Counted from the stretch's first letter, positions 16,211 through 24,464 are shown. The stretch is 64,000 nucleotides of DNA from Streptomyces sp. H27-H5 (GCF_026627505.1 NZ_JAPNLK010000044.1:1-64000); one strand, 5' to 3'. The notes: a model not told the origin generated them from the letters alone. Translations and numbers: made by a program.

Positions 16211-16272
16211 GAACGGTCTTGAAAACCGTCGTGGCAGCGATGTCACCGTGGGTTCAAATCCCACACCCACCG
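16211..16272 (+). tRNA. 3' part of tRNA-Ser(UGA); AICE attachment site (attR)
   Basis: The anticodon arm is intact (ACGGT stem, loop CTTGAAA, anticodon TGA), followed by the long serine variable arm (GTGGC ... GTCAC), the T arm (GTGGG-TTCAAAT-CCCAC), the acceptor 3' strand ACCCACC and discriminator G. The 5' side does not form a D arm. GGTGAGA at 16182-16188 could pair with only five of the seven acceptor bases. This fits the duplicated 3' core left by AICE integration, with a complete tRNA restored at the unseen left end. Confidence 0.7.
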
Positions 16273-16298
16273 CAGCAGGTCAGACAGCGTTCTGATCA

Positions 16299-16330
16299 GA
16301 AGGGGCGCCCCTTGTCAGGGGCGCCCCTTC
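16299..16330 (+). terminator. strong stem-loop after the tRNA-Ser segment
   Basis: GAAGGGGCGCCCCT at 16299-16312 and AGGGGCGCCCCTTC at 16317-16330 form a perfect 14-bp stem with a four-base loop. It is probably the native terminator of the tRNA gene, left on the host side of attR. The rest of 16273-16653 shows no gene. Confidence 0.75.
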
Positions 16331-16653
16331 GGCGTCCACCCGCTATCACGGAAGGCGGGAGCGCGCTCGACCACGGCCGGGTGGAAGCCGTCGAGGCGAG
16401 CGGCGCGGAGGCTGTCGCGCGCCGGCCAATTGACCTTTCTTCCGCCCGTCCTGCCCTTCCGGCGGTTGTGACGTGCCGTCGCTCCGGGGCCTCCACCAGT
16501 GCGTTTCGCGGGCCTGAAAGGGCGCTTTGGGCCTTCTGAGTGGTGTTTGTCGGAAGATCGGCGCGCGTGGTGGAGGTGTTCCGGTTGCGCCCACATCATG
16601 GCGAATGTATTCAGATCGGCCCGTCGGAACATCGCGAAATGAGGCAACCCGTC

Positions 16654-17082
16654 ATGGCACACCGCAGCAGCGTCACATCCATCTGGACCGCCGTCCTCGC
16701 CGCACTCGTGGCACTCTTCGCCGCCCTCGGCCTCGGCGCCAAGGCGGCCCCGGCCGCCGCCGCCCCCTTCTCCGCTCCGGTGGTTCCGACCGCCACGGTG
16801 CGCCGGCCGGCCGTGATGGCCCGGCGGACGTGGCGGGCGATGATGCGGGGAGGCTCGCTCCCGCCCACCATCAAGCAGCGGATCCGGGCCGAGGCCCACG
16901 GCAAGACCCCGTCCGTCCGTCGCTCGACCACTGCCCTTGCCGCCGGGAACGCCGGGACCGCCGTCAGCCCGGTCGACGGTGCCACCCCGATCGCCCCTCT
17001 CGCCCCTGCCGCATCCGTCGCCACGGTCGCCGCGACCACCTCGGCCGGAACCGCCGCACGAGGCATGGCGCTCGCCGCGTAG
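16654..17082 (+). CDS. small exported or membrane-anchored protein
   Basis: A 142-residue protein. MAHRSSVTSIWTAVLAALVA and the following Leu/Ala run form a signal peptide or membrane anchor ending near the AAPAAAA segment. The remainder is Ala/Thr/Val-rich with a short basic stretch (RRTWRAMMRGGSLPPTIKQR). ATG 16654 has GAGG nine bases upstream. It may belong to the small Streptomyces DUF6344 family, but that is a guess from the N-terminal pattern. First host gene after the AICE border. Confidence 0.55.
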   Translation: MAHRSSVTSIWTAVLAALVALFAALGLGAKAAPAAAAPFSAPVVPTATVRRPAVMARRTWRAMMRGGSLPPTIKQRIRAEAHGKTPSVRRSTTALAAGNAGTAVSPVDGATPIAPLAPAASVATVAATTSAGTAARGMALAA

Positions 17083-18224
17083 CCATCGCCGTGCGCCACT
17101 TGTGCTCGCGCAATCGCCTGGCCCTGGTAGGGGCCGTGAACGTCGTGGGTACGGAACGGTGGGTACGGAGCAGCACCGCCCGGACGGGCAGGCGTACGCG
17201 CCTACGCCGGGCAGACGGATCAAGCGCAGCGGTACGGCGATACGGCAGCGCAGGAACGCAGCAGCGCAGCAACCCAGCAGCGCAATAACGCGGCAACCCA
17301 GAGCAGCAAAGCAACGCAGAGCAGAGCAACGCAGACGTAGAGCAGCAGAGCAGAGCAGCACGGCGTTACGGCAGTACGGCGATACGGAAGCGCGGCCAGT
17401 CGGCGAGACGTCGAGAGTCCGGGACAGCAGTCCGTGAAGCCGGCAGTACGGACAAGGGCCGCCAGGGCAGTACGGCGGCAGCGCGCCGACGTCGTAAGAC
17501 AGCGGAGCGGTACGACGAGCAGGGCACCGGTTTCGTGCGGGCGGCAAGGCGGCGCGGCCACGTAGGTCGAGCGGCAGGACGCACCACACGGCGAACGGCA
17601 AGACGAACGGCAAGACGAACGGCAAGGCCAGCGACAAGGCGAGTGACAAGGCGAACGACAAGACGAACGACACGGTGAACGCCGGTACAACGGCGCGACG
17701 GAACGTCCACGCGGTGGCGCAAGGCGCCGCCCGCACGACAGCATCCGGCGCGGTGGTACGGCGGCAGTACATGGAGCGGTAGGCGCTGGAGCCCGGTCGC
17801 ACGCGACCGTGGATCGCGCCACGACGTGCCCCGGAGCGTGGGCATGGACCGTTCACCCCGGCGGGCGCCGGGGGCGTGCAGGGGGCGCGAAGCGTGACGT
17901 CCCAAGGTGACGCAGGGTCGCAGGTCCCGGAGGGCGCGACCCTTTTTGGCATGTCCGGGGTGCGGTGATTTGGCGGAACGATTCCGCACTGGTGTCGCAG
18001 GGGTTTCGGAGCCTGGGGAGGCGCTGACCTGGGGCGCTCGGGGCACGAATGGGGTTTATCCGATGTTGCTCATGCTTGCGGTGGAATCAGCGGCTCCGGG
18101 GTGGTTCGCCGGGGATTCGGTGGGCAACTCTGATGTCGCGACGTCGTCACCACACGTAATGACCGGGTCGGTCGGCCAACTGCCCGGGTGTGAAGTCCAC
18201 TTCGGTTTTCTGGAGGATAAAGAC
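17083..18224. other. 1.1-kb gene-poor, repeat-rich region
   Basis: All long frames here lack Streptomyces codon bias and translate to low-complexity Arg, Leu or Pro strings. The sequence has short purine-rich repeats (CAGAGCA and GCAACGCAG variants at about 17250-17365), TACGG-rich stretches at about 17370-17520 and a 12-bp tandem array at 17591-17674. The last 250 bp look like an ordinary promoter region for the secreted-protein gene at 18225. Confidence 0.6.
17591..17674. repeat. 12-bp tandem repeat, seven copies
   Basis: Seven consecutive 12-bp units of the type GCGAACGGCAAG drift gradually to ACGAACGACACG. Read on the plus strand they encode a four-residue Thr/Ala-Asn-Gly/Asp-Lys repeat, but no start codon with a ribosome binding site leads into that frame. 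Confidence 0.8.
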
Positions 18225-18536
18225 ATGGCAAGCATCCGTACCGCCCGCGTCATCGCCGCCGTCGCCGCTCTTCCGCTCGCCGTCGCCTTGTTCGGCGGTG
18301 TGGCCACGGCCGACAACGGCTCGTTCGCGAACGACGGATCGAATGCGAGCGGCGCGAGCATCGTCGGCAGTGGCGTGGGTGGCAACAACAACGGCAACTC
18401 CTCCACGTCGCAGCAGGTCGCCACCGGCTCCGGTGCGTCCAACCAGAACAACACCGCGCAGGTCAACGGCTCGGCCTTCACCGCGATCCAGCAGCACAAC
18501 CCGAACGTGGCGGTGAACTTCTTCCCCTTGTTCTGA
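18225..18536 (+). CDS. small secreted Asn/Gly/Ser-rich protein
   Basis: A 103-residue protein. The signal peptide begins MASIRTARVIAAVAALPLAV and probably ends after GVATA. The mature part is Asn/Gly/Ser-rich (NGSFANDGSNASGASIVGSG), Cys-free, and ends in an amphipathic strand NPNVAVNFFPLF. ATG 18225 has GGAGG eight bases upstream. It resembles small surface proteins found across Streptomyces but lacks the chaplin and rodlin signatures, so I do not assign a function. Confidence 0.75.
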   Translation: MASIRTARVIAAVAALPLAVALFGGVATADNGSFANDGSNASGASIVGSGVGGNNNGNSSTSQQVATGSGASNQNNTAQVNGSAFTAIQQHNPNVAVNFFPLF

Positions 18537-18713
18537 TCGTTCCGCATGCGGCCTGAGTCGCGATGAGTGTGGGGGGCGTCTGTGTGACCGGACCGGCTGG
18601 GGTCCGGTAGCGCAGGCGCCCTCCGGCGTTTCCCGGTCCGGACCGCCGGCCGTGCGCGTCCTGCCGCGACGGGCCGCGGTCGCCGTCCCACTGCGACGGC
18701 GCCTCGGTGGACC

Positions 18714-18746
18714 TTGACATCCACAGCCAATCTGACGGACAGTCAG
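18714..18746 (+). promoter_or_regulatory. candidate promoter with operator for the igr-like operon
   Basis: TTGACA at 18714-18719 is followed after 18 bp by GACAGT at 18738-18743. The palindrome CTGAC-GGACA-GTCAG at 18732-18746 overlaps the -10 position. A TetR-type repressor site there would suit a catabolic operon. The first gene starts 34 bp downstream. Confidence 0.45.
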
Positions 18747-18780
18747 GTCTCCGTTGATGTGATGCCGGGAGGCCCGCGCC

Positions 18781-20022
18781 GTGCACCTCGCCCCGACCGA
18801 AGGACAGTTGCGGCTCCGCGCCGAGCTGAGGGAGTACTTCGGGACCCTGATGCCGGACGGGCCTCCCGAGGAACCGACCGCACAACGTGCCCTGTTGCGC
18901 CGCATAGGCGCCGACGGGCTGCTCGGCCTCGGCTGGCCCGTCGAGTACGGAGGTCAAGGCAGGGGCTCCGACGAGCAGTTCGTCTTCTTCGACGAGGCCT
19001 ACCGGGCCGGCGCGCCCGTCTCCATGGTCACGCTCAACACCGTCGGCCCGACCCTGATGAAGTACGGGACCCGGGAGCAGAAGGACTACTTCCTGCCCCG
19101 GATCCTCGCCGGGGAGATCGTCTTCGCCATCGGCTACTCGGAGCCCGAAGCCGGCACCGACCTGGCCTCGCTCCGCACCCGCGCCGTACGCGCCGTAGGC
19201 CACGAAGGCGCCGACCCGGGAGCCCCAGCAGCCCCAGCAGACTCAGGAGCCCCAGCAAAGCCGGCAGAAGCCGCCCGGGGCGATGACGCCGACTGGATCA
19301 TCGACGGCCAGAAGATCTTCACGTCCAACGCCCAGAACGCCGACTGGATCTGGCTCGCCTGCCGCACCGACCCCGAGGCCCCCAAACACAAGGGCATCTC
19401 CATCATCCTGGTCCCCACCGACGCCCCCGGCTTCGCCTGGACCCCCATCGACACCGTCGGTGGCCTCACCACCACCGCCACCTACTACGACTCCATCCGC
19501 GTCCCCGCCGGCAACCTGGTCGGCCCCGAGCACGGCGGCTGGGGGCTGATCACGAACCAGCTCAACCACGAACGCGTGGCCCTCGCCGCCATCGGCATGC
19601 AGGCGGAGGACTTCTACGACCGCGCCCTCGCGCACGCCCGGACCCCCGACCCGGTCACCGGCGAACGGCCCGCCGACCGTCCCTGGGTACGGTCCCGGCT
19701 CGCCGAGGCACATGCCCGACTGGCTGCCGTACGCCTTCTCAACTGGCGCCTGGTCCAGGACGTGGGCAGCGGAGCCCTGGCCCCGGGCGACGCGAGCGGG
19801 GTGAAGTTCCTCGGTACCGAGTCCACCGTGGAGGTGTACCGAATGTGCCAGGAGGTCGTCGGCGAGGAGGCGCTGATCCGGGGCCCTTCGGCCTCCGCCG
19901 GAGGCGAGCTGGAGCGCCTGAACCGGGCCGCCCAGATCAACACCTTCGGCGGCGGGGTCAGCGAGGTCCAGCGGGAGATCGTCGCCATGATGCGGCTCGG
20001 CATGAAGGGGAGGAAGCGATGA
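18781..20022 (+). CDS. acyl-CoA dehydrogenase, FadE28/FadE29-like
   Basis: A 413-residue flavin acyl-CoA dehydrogenase with GYSEPEAGTDLASLRT (substrate and FAD region) at about 118-133 and a C-terminal helix ending near GGGVSEVQREIVAMM. A low-complexity Ala/Pro/Gly insert at about 140-163 interrupts the middle domain. In the igr pathway of Mycobacterium two such subunits form one heterotetrameric steroid-side-chain dehydrogenase. A second subunit is encoded two genes downstream. GTG start after GGGAGG; overlaps the next gene by four bases. Confidence 0.85.
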   Translation: MHLAPTEGQLRLRAELREYFGTLMPDGPPEEPTAQRALLRRIGADGLLGLGWPVEYGGQGRGSDEQFVFFDEAYRAGAPVSMVTLNTVGPTLMKYGTREQKDYFLPRILAGEIVFAIGYSEPEAGTDLASLRTRAVRAVGHEGADPGAPAAPADSGAPAKPAEAARGDDADWIIDGQKIFTSNAQNADWIWLACRTDPEAPKHKGISIILVPTDAPGFAWTPIDTVGGLTTTATYYDSIRVPAGNLVGPEHGGWGLITNQLNHERVALAAIGMQAEDFYDRALAHARTPDPVTGERPADRPWVRSRLAEAHARLAAVRLLNWRLVQDVGSGALAPGDASGVKFLGTESTVEVYRMCQEVVGEEALIRGPSASAGGELERLNRAAQINTFGGGVSEVQREIVAMMRLGMKGRKR

Positions 20023-21074
20023 CGGCCGACGGAGCCGAAGGCGCGGCGGTGGGCACGCCCCCGCACGCCTCCACACGGGCAGCGGCGGGTACGCCCCCGC
20101 ACGCATCGACAGAGGCAGCGCCGGATGCCGCGGCAGCGGAGGCCCGGTTCCACGCCCGGCTGACGGCCTTCGAGGGGAAGCCCGCCGCCACCGGGGGGCG
20201 GGCCAAGGACGCGGTCAACGCGCCGATGATCCGCCACTGGTGCGAGGCGATGGGGGACACCAACCCCGCCTACGCCGGCCCGGACGCCATCGCCCCGCCC
20301 ACCATGCTCCAGGCCTGGACGATGGGCGGGCTCTCCGGGCACACCGACCGTTCCTCCGCCTACGACGAACTCCTCCTGCTCCTCGACGGCGCGGGCTGTA
20401 CCTCCGTGGTGGCGACCGACTGCGAGCAGGAGTACCTCCGTCCGCTGCGCCCCGGCGACCGCGTCACCTTCGACGCCGTCATCGAGTCGGTGTCGGCGCG
20501 CAAGACGACCAAGCTGGGTGCCGGGTACTTCGTGACGACCCGGATGGACGTCCACGCGAACGGCGAACTCGCCGGCACCCACCGCTTCCGCATCCTCAAG
20601 TACGCGCCCGCCCCGAACCGGACCCGGCAGCCGAAGCAACCCGCCCGGCCGCGCCAGGAAGGCCACTCCCCCCGACCCGCCCGCCCCCGTCCCGTGATCA
20701 ACCGCGACAACCAGGGTTTCTGGGACGGCGTCCGCGACCACACTCTGCTGATCCAGCGCTGCACGGCCTGCTCGACGCTCCGCTTCCCCTGGCTCCCCGG
20801 CTGCAACGCCTGCGCCTCCCCCGACTGGGACACGGTCCCGGCGAGCGGCGCCGGCACGGTCTTCTCGTACGTGGTCATGCACCACCCGCCGTTCCCGGCC
20901 TTCGACCCCCCGTACGCGGTCGCGCTCGTCGAACTCGCCGAGGGGGTCCGGATGATCAGCAACATCACCGGCGTCCCGTACGACAAGGTCCGCATCGGTC
21001 TGCCGGTCCAGTTGGAGTTCCTGCGCGTCGACGACACGCTCGAACTCCCCGTCTTTCGGGCGGAGGCGGGCTGA
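20019..21074 (+). CDS. MaoC-like hydratase fused to DUF35 OB-fold domain (ChsH2-like)
   Basis: A 351-residue two-domain protein. After a repetitive N-terminus (two copies of GTPPHAST) a MaoC-type hot-dog domain occupies about residues 40-200. A DUF35 domain follows, with a four-Cys zinc ribbon (CTACS ... CNACASPDWD) and an OB fold. ChsH2 of the igr operon has the same fusion: the MaoC half pairs with ChsH1 for enoyl-CoA hydration and the DUF35 half holds the Ltp2 aldolase. Both partners are encoded downstream. Confidence 0.85.
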   Translation: MTADGAEGAAVGTPPHASTRAAAGTPPHASTEAAPDAAAAEARFHARLTAFEGKPAATGGRAKDAVNAPMIRHWCEAMGDTNPAYAGPDAIAPPTMLQAWTMGGLSGHTDRSSAYDELLLLLDGAGCTSVVATDCEQEYLRPLRPGDRVTFDAVIESVSARKTTKLGAGYFVTTRMDVHANGELAGTHRFRILKYAPAPNRTRQPKQPARPRQEGHSPRPARPRPVINRDNQGFWDGVRDHTLLIQRCTACSTLRFPWLPGCNACASPDWDTVPASGAGTVFSYVVMHHPPFPAFDPPYAVALVELAEGVRMISNITGVPYDKVRIGLPVQLEFLRVDDTLELPVFRAEAG

Positions 21075-21075
21075 C

Positions 21076-22140
21076 ATGGACTTCCACCCCACCGAGGAGC
21101 AGGCCGCCGCGGTCGGTCTCGCCGCGCGGATCTTCCGGGACCTCGCCACCCACGAACGCCTCGCCGCCGCCGGCACCGGCAGTGACGCCGAGCTCTGGAA
21201 GGCCCTGACCGCTGCCGGGCTGATCGCCGCCGTGGAGGAGGTCGGGCTGCTCGGCCTGGTGCTGCTGCTGGAGGAGCAGGGCCGCACCACCGCGCAGGTT
21301 CCGTACGCGGCCACCTGCGCGTACGGAGTCCTCCCCGTGGCCCGCCACGGCAGTCCCGCGCAACGTGCCCGTCTGCTGCCCGCCCTGGGCACCGGCGAGG
21401 TGGTGGCCACCGGCGCTTTTCCGGCGCGCGGCCGGATCACCGCCGACCCCGACGGCCGGCTCACCGGTACCGCGCCGGCCGTGCCCTGGCTGCGCGACGC
21501 CACGCACGTCCTGGTGCCGGACGCGGCCGGGGCGCTGTGGTTCGTGGCGACGGACGCGCCCGGTGTGCGGATCTCGGCGGTGGAGACGACCGCGCCGTGG
21601 GCGGCCGGCGCGCTGTCCCTGGCCGGGGCGCGGGGCGAACGGCTCGGCGGTCCGCGGGCCCACGACGAGGTGCTGTCCGCCGCCCGCACCGCCTTCGCGG
21701 GCCTCCAGGCGGGCGTCTGCGCCGGGTCGTTGGCCCGCGCCGTGGAGTACACCTCCACCCGCGAACAGTTCGGCCGGCCGCTCTCCACCAACCAGGGGGT
21801 GATGCTGCGCGCCGCCGACGCGTACATGGACACCGAGGCGATCCGCGTCACCGCGTACGAGGCGGCATGGCGGATCGACACGGGCCTGCCGGCGCGCGAG
21901 CACGCGCTCACGGCGGCCTGGTGGGCCTCGGAGGCGGGCAAGCGGGTCGTTCACGCGGGCCAGCACCTGCACGGCGGCATGGGCGCCGACCTGGACCATC
22001 CCGTACACCGGCACTTCCTGTGGGGACGCCAACTGGACGCGTACCTGGGCTGCGGCAGTGAACTGCTCGCCGAGCTGGGCGCGCTCGTTTCGGACCCGGT
22101 GCCCGCCGGCGCCGCGACACCCGAGGAGGACGACGCATGA
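21076..22140 (+). CDS. acyl-CoA dehydrogenase, second subunit (FadE28-like)
   Basis: A 354-residue, shorter acyl-CoA dehydrogenase beginning MDFHPTEEQAAAVGLAARIF. The typical C-terminal helices are present (STREQFGRPLSTNQGVMLRA; HLHGGMGADLDHPVHRHFLW). Its N-terminal and middle domains are reduced relative to its operon partner, as expected of the non-equivalent subunit of a heterotetramer. It overlaps the downstream MaoC gene by four bases. Confidence 0.85.
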   Translation: MDFHPTEEQAAAVGLAARIFRDLATHERLAAAGTGSDAELWKALTAAGLIAAVEEVGLLGLVLLLEEQGRTTAQVPYAATCAYGVLPVARHGSPAQRARLLPALGTGEVVATGAFPARGRITADPDGRLTGTAPAVPWLRDATHVLVPDAAGALWFVATDAPGVRISAVETTAPWAAGALSLAGARGERLGGPRAHDEVLSAARTAFAGLQAGVCAGSLARAVEYTSTREQFGRPLSTNQGVMLRAADAYMDTEAIRVTAYEAAWRIDTGLPAREHALTAAWWASEAGKRVVHAGQHLHGGMGADLDHPVHRHFLWGRQLDAYLGCGSELLAELGALVSDPVPAGAATPEEDDA

Positions 22141-22526
22141 ACGTCGGCGACACGCTGCCGCCGCTGGAGATCCCGGTCACCCGCACGCTGATCGTCGCCG
22201 GTGCGATCGCCTCCCGCGACTACCAGGACGTGCACCACGACGCGGAGCTCGCGCGGGAGAAGGGCTCCCCGGACATCTTCATGAACATCCTGACGACCAA
22301 CGGTCTGGTCGGCCGGTACGTCACCGACCACCTCGGACCGTCCGCGGTGCTGCGCAAGGTGGCCATCCGCCTCGGCGCCCCCAACCACCCCGGCGACACC
22401 ATGACCCTCACCGCGACCGTCGTCGCCCGCGACGGGGACACCGCGGAGATCCGTGTCGTCGGCGCCAACGGCGTCGGCCTGCACGTCACGGGAACCGTCA
22501 CCGTCACCCTGGGGGACACGGCATGA
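22137..22526 (+). CDS. MaoC-like enoyl-CoA hydratase (ChsH1-like)
   Basis: A 129-residue single hot-dog protein. SRDYQDVHHDAELAREKGSP carries the hydratase-type Asp/His catalytic segment, and NILTTNGLVGRYVTD follows. ChsH1 of the igr operon is the same size and pairs with the MaoC half of ChsH2. Start and stop both overlap neighbours by four bases, a sign of stoichiometric co-translation. Confidence 0.85.
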   Translation: MNVGDTLPPLEIPVTRTLIVAGAIASRDYQDVHHDAELAREKGSPDIFMNILTTNGLVGRYVTDHLGPSAVLRKVAIRLGAPNHPGDTMTLTATVVARDGDTAEIRVVGANGVGLHVTGTVTVTLGDTA

Positions 22527-23689
22527 GCGTCCGCACCCGCGACGGTCTCGGCGGCCGCGCCGCCATCGTCGGCATCGGCGCGACCGAGTTCTCCAAGGAC
22601 TCCGGCCGCAGCGAACTGAAGCTGGCCGTGGAGGCCGTCCACGCCGCCTTGGACGACGCCGGACTGAGCCCCGCCGACGTCGACGGCATGGTCACCTTCA
22701 CCATGGACACCAGCCCCGAGATCACCGTCGCGCAGGCGGCCGGCATCGGGGACCTCTCCTTCTTCTCGCGTATCCACTACGGGGGCGGAGCGGCCTGCGC
22801 CACCGTCCAGCAGGCCGCCCTCGCCGTCGCCACCGGCGTCGCCGAGGTGGTGGTCTGCTACCGCGCCTTCAACGAGCGCTCCGGCCGCCGCTTCGGCTCC
22901 GGCGTCCAGCAGCGCGAGCCCTCGGCGGAGGGGGCGGCACTGGGCTGGTCCCTGCCGTGGGGACTGCTGACCCCGGCCTCCTGGGTGGCGATGGCCGCCC
23001 AGCGCTACCTGCACAGCTACAACCTGACCCCCGAGGCCTTCGGCCATGTCGCGGTCACCGACCGGCGGCACGCCGCCAGCAATCCCGCCGCGTACTTCCA
23101 CGGCAAGCCCATCACCCTCGCCGATCACGCGGCCTCGCGGTGGATCGTCGAACCGCTGCGGCTGCTGGACTGCTGTCAGGAGACGGACGGCGGACAGGCG
23201 ATCGTCGTCACCACCACCGAGCGGGCCCGTCACCTGCGCCGGAAACCCGCCGTGATCACCGCCGCCGCCCAGGGCGCCGGTCGTCGCCAGGAGGCCATGA
23301 CCTCCTTCCACCGCGACGACCTCACCGGTCTCCCCGAGATGAACGTGGTCGCCCGCCAACTGTGGCGGACCAGCGGGTTGCGCGCCTCGGACATCGACGT
23401 CGGCATCCTCTACGACCACTTCACCCCGTTCGTGCTCATGCAACTGGAGGAGTTCGGCTTCTGCGCACCCGGCGAGGCCGCCGATTTCGTCGCCGCCGAC
23501 GCCCTGCCGTTGAACACCCACGGTGGCCAGCTCGGCGAGGCGTACCTGCACGGCATGAACGGCATCGCGGAGGCCGTCCGCCAGCTGCGGGGCACCTCCG
23601 TCAACCAGGTTCCGGGCGCCGCGCACACCCTGGTCACCGCCGGCACCGGGGTCCCGACCTCGGCCCTGATCCTCGGCGCCGACGACTGA
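22523..23689 (+). CDS. thiolase-fold lipid-transfer-protein aldolase (Ltp2-like)
   Basis: A 388-residue thiolase-superfamily protein of the SCP-x/Ltp type. It starts MSVRTRDGLGGRAAIVGIGA, has GGGAACATVQQAALAV and near the C-terminus YDHFTPFVLMQLEEFGFC and GQLGEAYLHGMNG, where Ltp2-type aldolases keep their catalytic Tyr and His residues. Ltp2 cleaves the hydroxylated three-carbon side chain to release propionyl-CoA and needs the DUF35 partner encoded earlier in this operon. Last gene of the operon. Confidence 0.85.
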   Translation: MSVRTRDGLGGRAAIVGIGATEFSKDSGRSELKLAVEAVHAALDDAGLSPADVDGMVTFTMDTSPEITVAQAAGIGDLSFFSRIHYGGGAACATVQQAALAVATGVAEVVVCYRAFNERSGRRFGSGVQQREPSAEGAALGWSLPWGLLTPASWVAMAAQRYLHSYNLTPEAFGHVAVTDRRHAASNPAAYFHGKPITLADHAASRWIVEPLRLLDCCQETDGGQAIVVTTTERARHLRRKPAVITAAAQGAGRRQEAMTSFHRDDLTGLPEMNVVARQLWRTSGLRASDIDVGILYDHFTPFVLMQLEEFGFCAPGEAADFVAADALPLNTHGGQLGEAYLHGMNGIAEAVRQLRGTSVNQVPGAAHTLVTAGTGVPTSALILGADD

Positions 23690-23791
23690 CGGGGCGGCTG
23701 ACGGACGGCCGACGGCGGCCGAGCGGCCATCGAGCGACGGTCGGGGCGGGGAGTCGACCAAGGCCCGGGAACGGGCGGGCGCGGGCCGCCT

Positions 23792-23813
23792 CCTCCACCT
23801 TCAGGAGGTGGGG
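23792..23813 (+). terminator. weak stem-loop after the igr-like operon
   Basis: CCACCT and AGGTGG pair across a five-base loop, about 100 bp after the ltp2-like stop and before the sigma-factor gene. The stem is short and has no T-run, so the call is tentative. Confidence 0.4.
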
Positions 23814-23900
23814 CACGGCCCGGCCCTACAACCTGAGACGGACCCCGCTTCGGCACCTGCGGCCGATCCGGTGGGCCCGCTCCGCTCCTAGCGTGGAGCC

Positions 23901-24434
23901 ATGACCACGCCTGTGTGCACACTCGCCTCGAATCCGACGACGTACCCGTCGTTCTCGGCGTACGTCCGGACCCGCGGCTCGGTCCTGATGCGCACCGCGC
24001 GCTCCCTCACCGCCAACCCCTGCGACGCCGAGGACCTGCTGCAGACGGCCCTGGCCAAGACGTACGTGGCCTGGGACCGCATCGAGGACCACCGGGCCCT
24101 CGACGGCTACGTGCGGCGGGCGCTGGTCAACACCCGCACTTCGCAGTGGCGCAAGCGCAAGGTGGACGAGTTCGTCTGCGACGAGCTTCCGGAGAGCGAG
24201 GAGCCGCCGGCCACCGACCCCGCGGAGGCGCAGGCGCTGCGCGACGCCATGTGGCGCGCGGTGACCCGGCTGCCCGACCGGCAACGGGCGATGGTGGTGC
24301 TCCGCTACTACGAGGACCTGAGCGAGGCGCAGACCGCCGAGCTGCTCGGGGTATCGGTGGGCACGGTCAAGAGCGCGGTCTCCCGCGCCCTGGTCAAGCT
24401 GCGCGAGGACCCGGAACTCACCGTCGTCCGATGA
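23901..24434 (+). CDS. SigE-family ECF RNA polymerase sigma factor
   Basis: A 177-residue group 4 sigma factor. Region 2 includes FSAYVRTRGSVLMRTARSLT and DAEDLLQTALAKTYVAWDRI. Region 4 includes RLPDRQRAMVVLRYYEDLSE and the helix-turn-helix ELLGVSVGTVKSAVSRAL. This is the Streptomyces SigE-family layout without extra C-terminal domains. No anti-sigma gene is adjacent, so its control is not evident. It lies 16 bases before the first parS site. Confidence 0.88.
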   Translation: MTTPVCTLASNPTTYPSFSAYVRTRGSVLMRTARSLTANPCDAEDLLQTALAKTYVAWDRIEDHRALDGYVRRALVNTRTSQWRKRKVDEFVCDELPESEEPPATDPAEAQALRDAMWRAVTRLPDRQRAMVVLRYYEDLSEAQTAELLGVSVGTVKSAVSRALVKLREDPELTVVR

Positions 24435-24450
24435 GGACGCGTGTCACCGT

Positions 24451-24464
24451 GTTTCACGTGAAAC
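24451..24464. other. parS site 1 (ParB binding)
   Basis: A perfect 14-bp palindrome GTTTCACGTGAAAC, the Streptomyces parS consensus. ParB loads here to organise the origin-proximal chromosome for segregation during sporulation. Confidence 0.88.

Larger units (their letters stand above)
1..16272. mobile_element. AICE, right-hand part (left end outside window)
   Basis: An excisionase, a primase-polymerase and helicase replication pair, an FtsK/TraB translocase, several small membrane proteins, a GntR regulator and a Nudix domain together define an actinomycete integrative and conjugative element. The right border is set at the end of a 62-bp 3' piece of tRNA-Ser, because AICE tyrosine integrases typically recombine in the 3' half of tRNA genes and leave such a copy. 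The integrase and the restored tRNA are expected left of position 1. The element assignment is strong; the exact right border is inferred. Confidence 0.82.

Noticed and set aside
16182..16272. Full-length tRNA-Ser
   Set aside because: GGTGAGA pairs with only five of seven acceptor bases and no D arm forms; kept as a 3' attachment-site copy.
17438..17782. Plus-strand repeat peptide of the ANGKTNGK type
   Set aside because: No start codon with a ribosome binding site and no codon bias outside the repeat.
16315..17952. 545-residue minus-strand frame with Leu/Phe repeats
   Set aside because: Crosses the gene desert, and its Leu-rich part is the 12-bp tandem repeat read backwards; no start signal or codon bias.
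18225..18536. Chaplin or rodlin
   Set aside because: Signal peptide and size fit, but the chaplin domain with its Cys pair and the rodlin signature are both absent.
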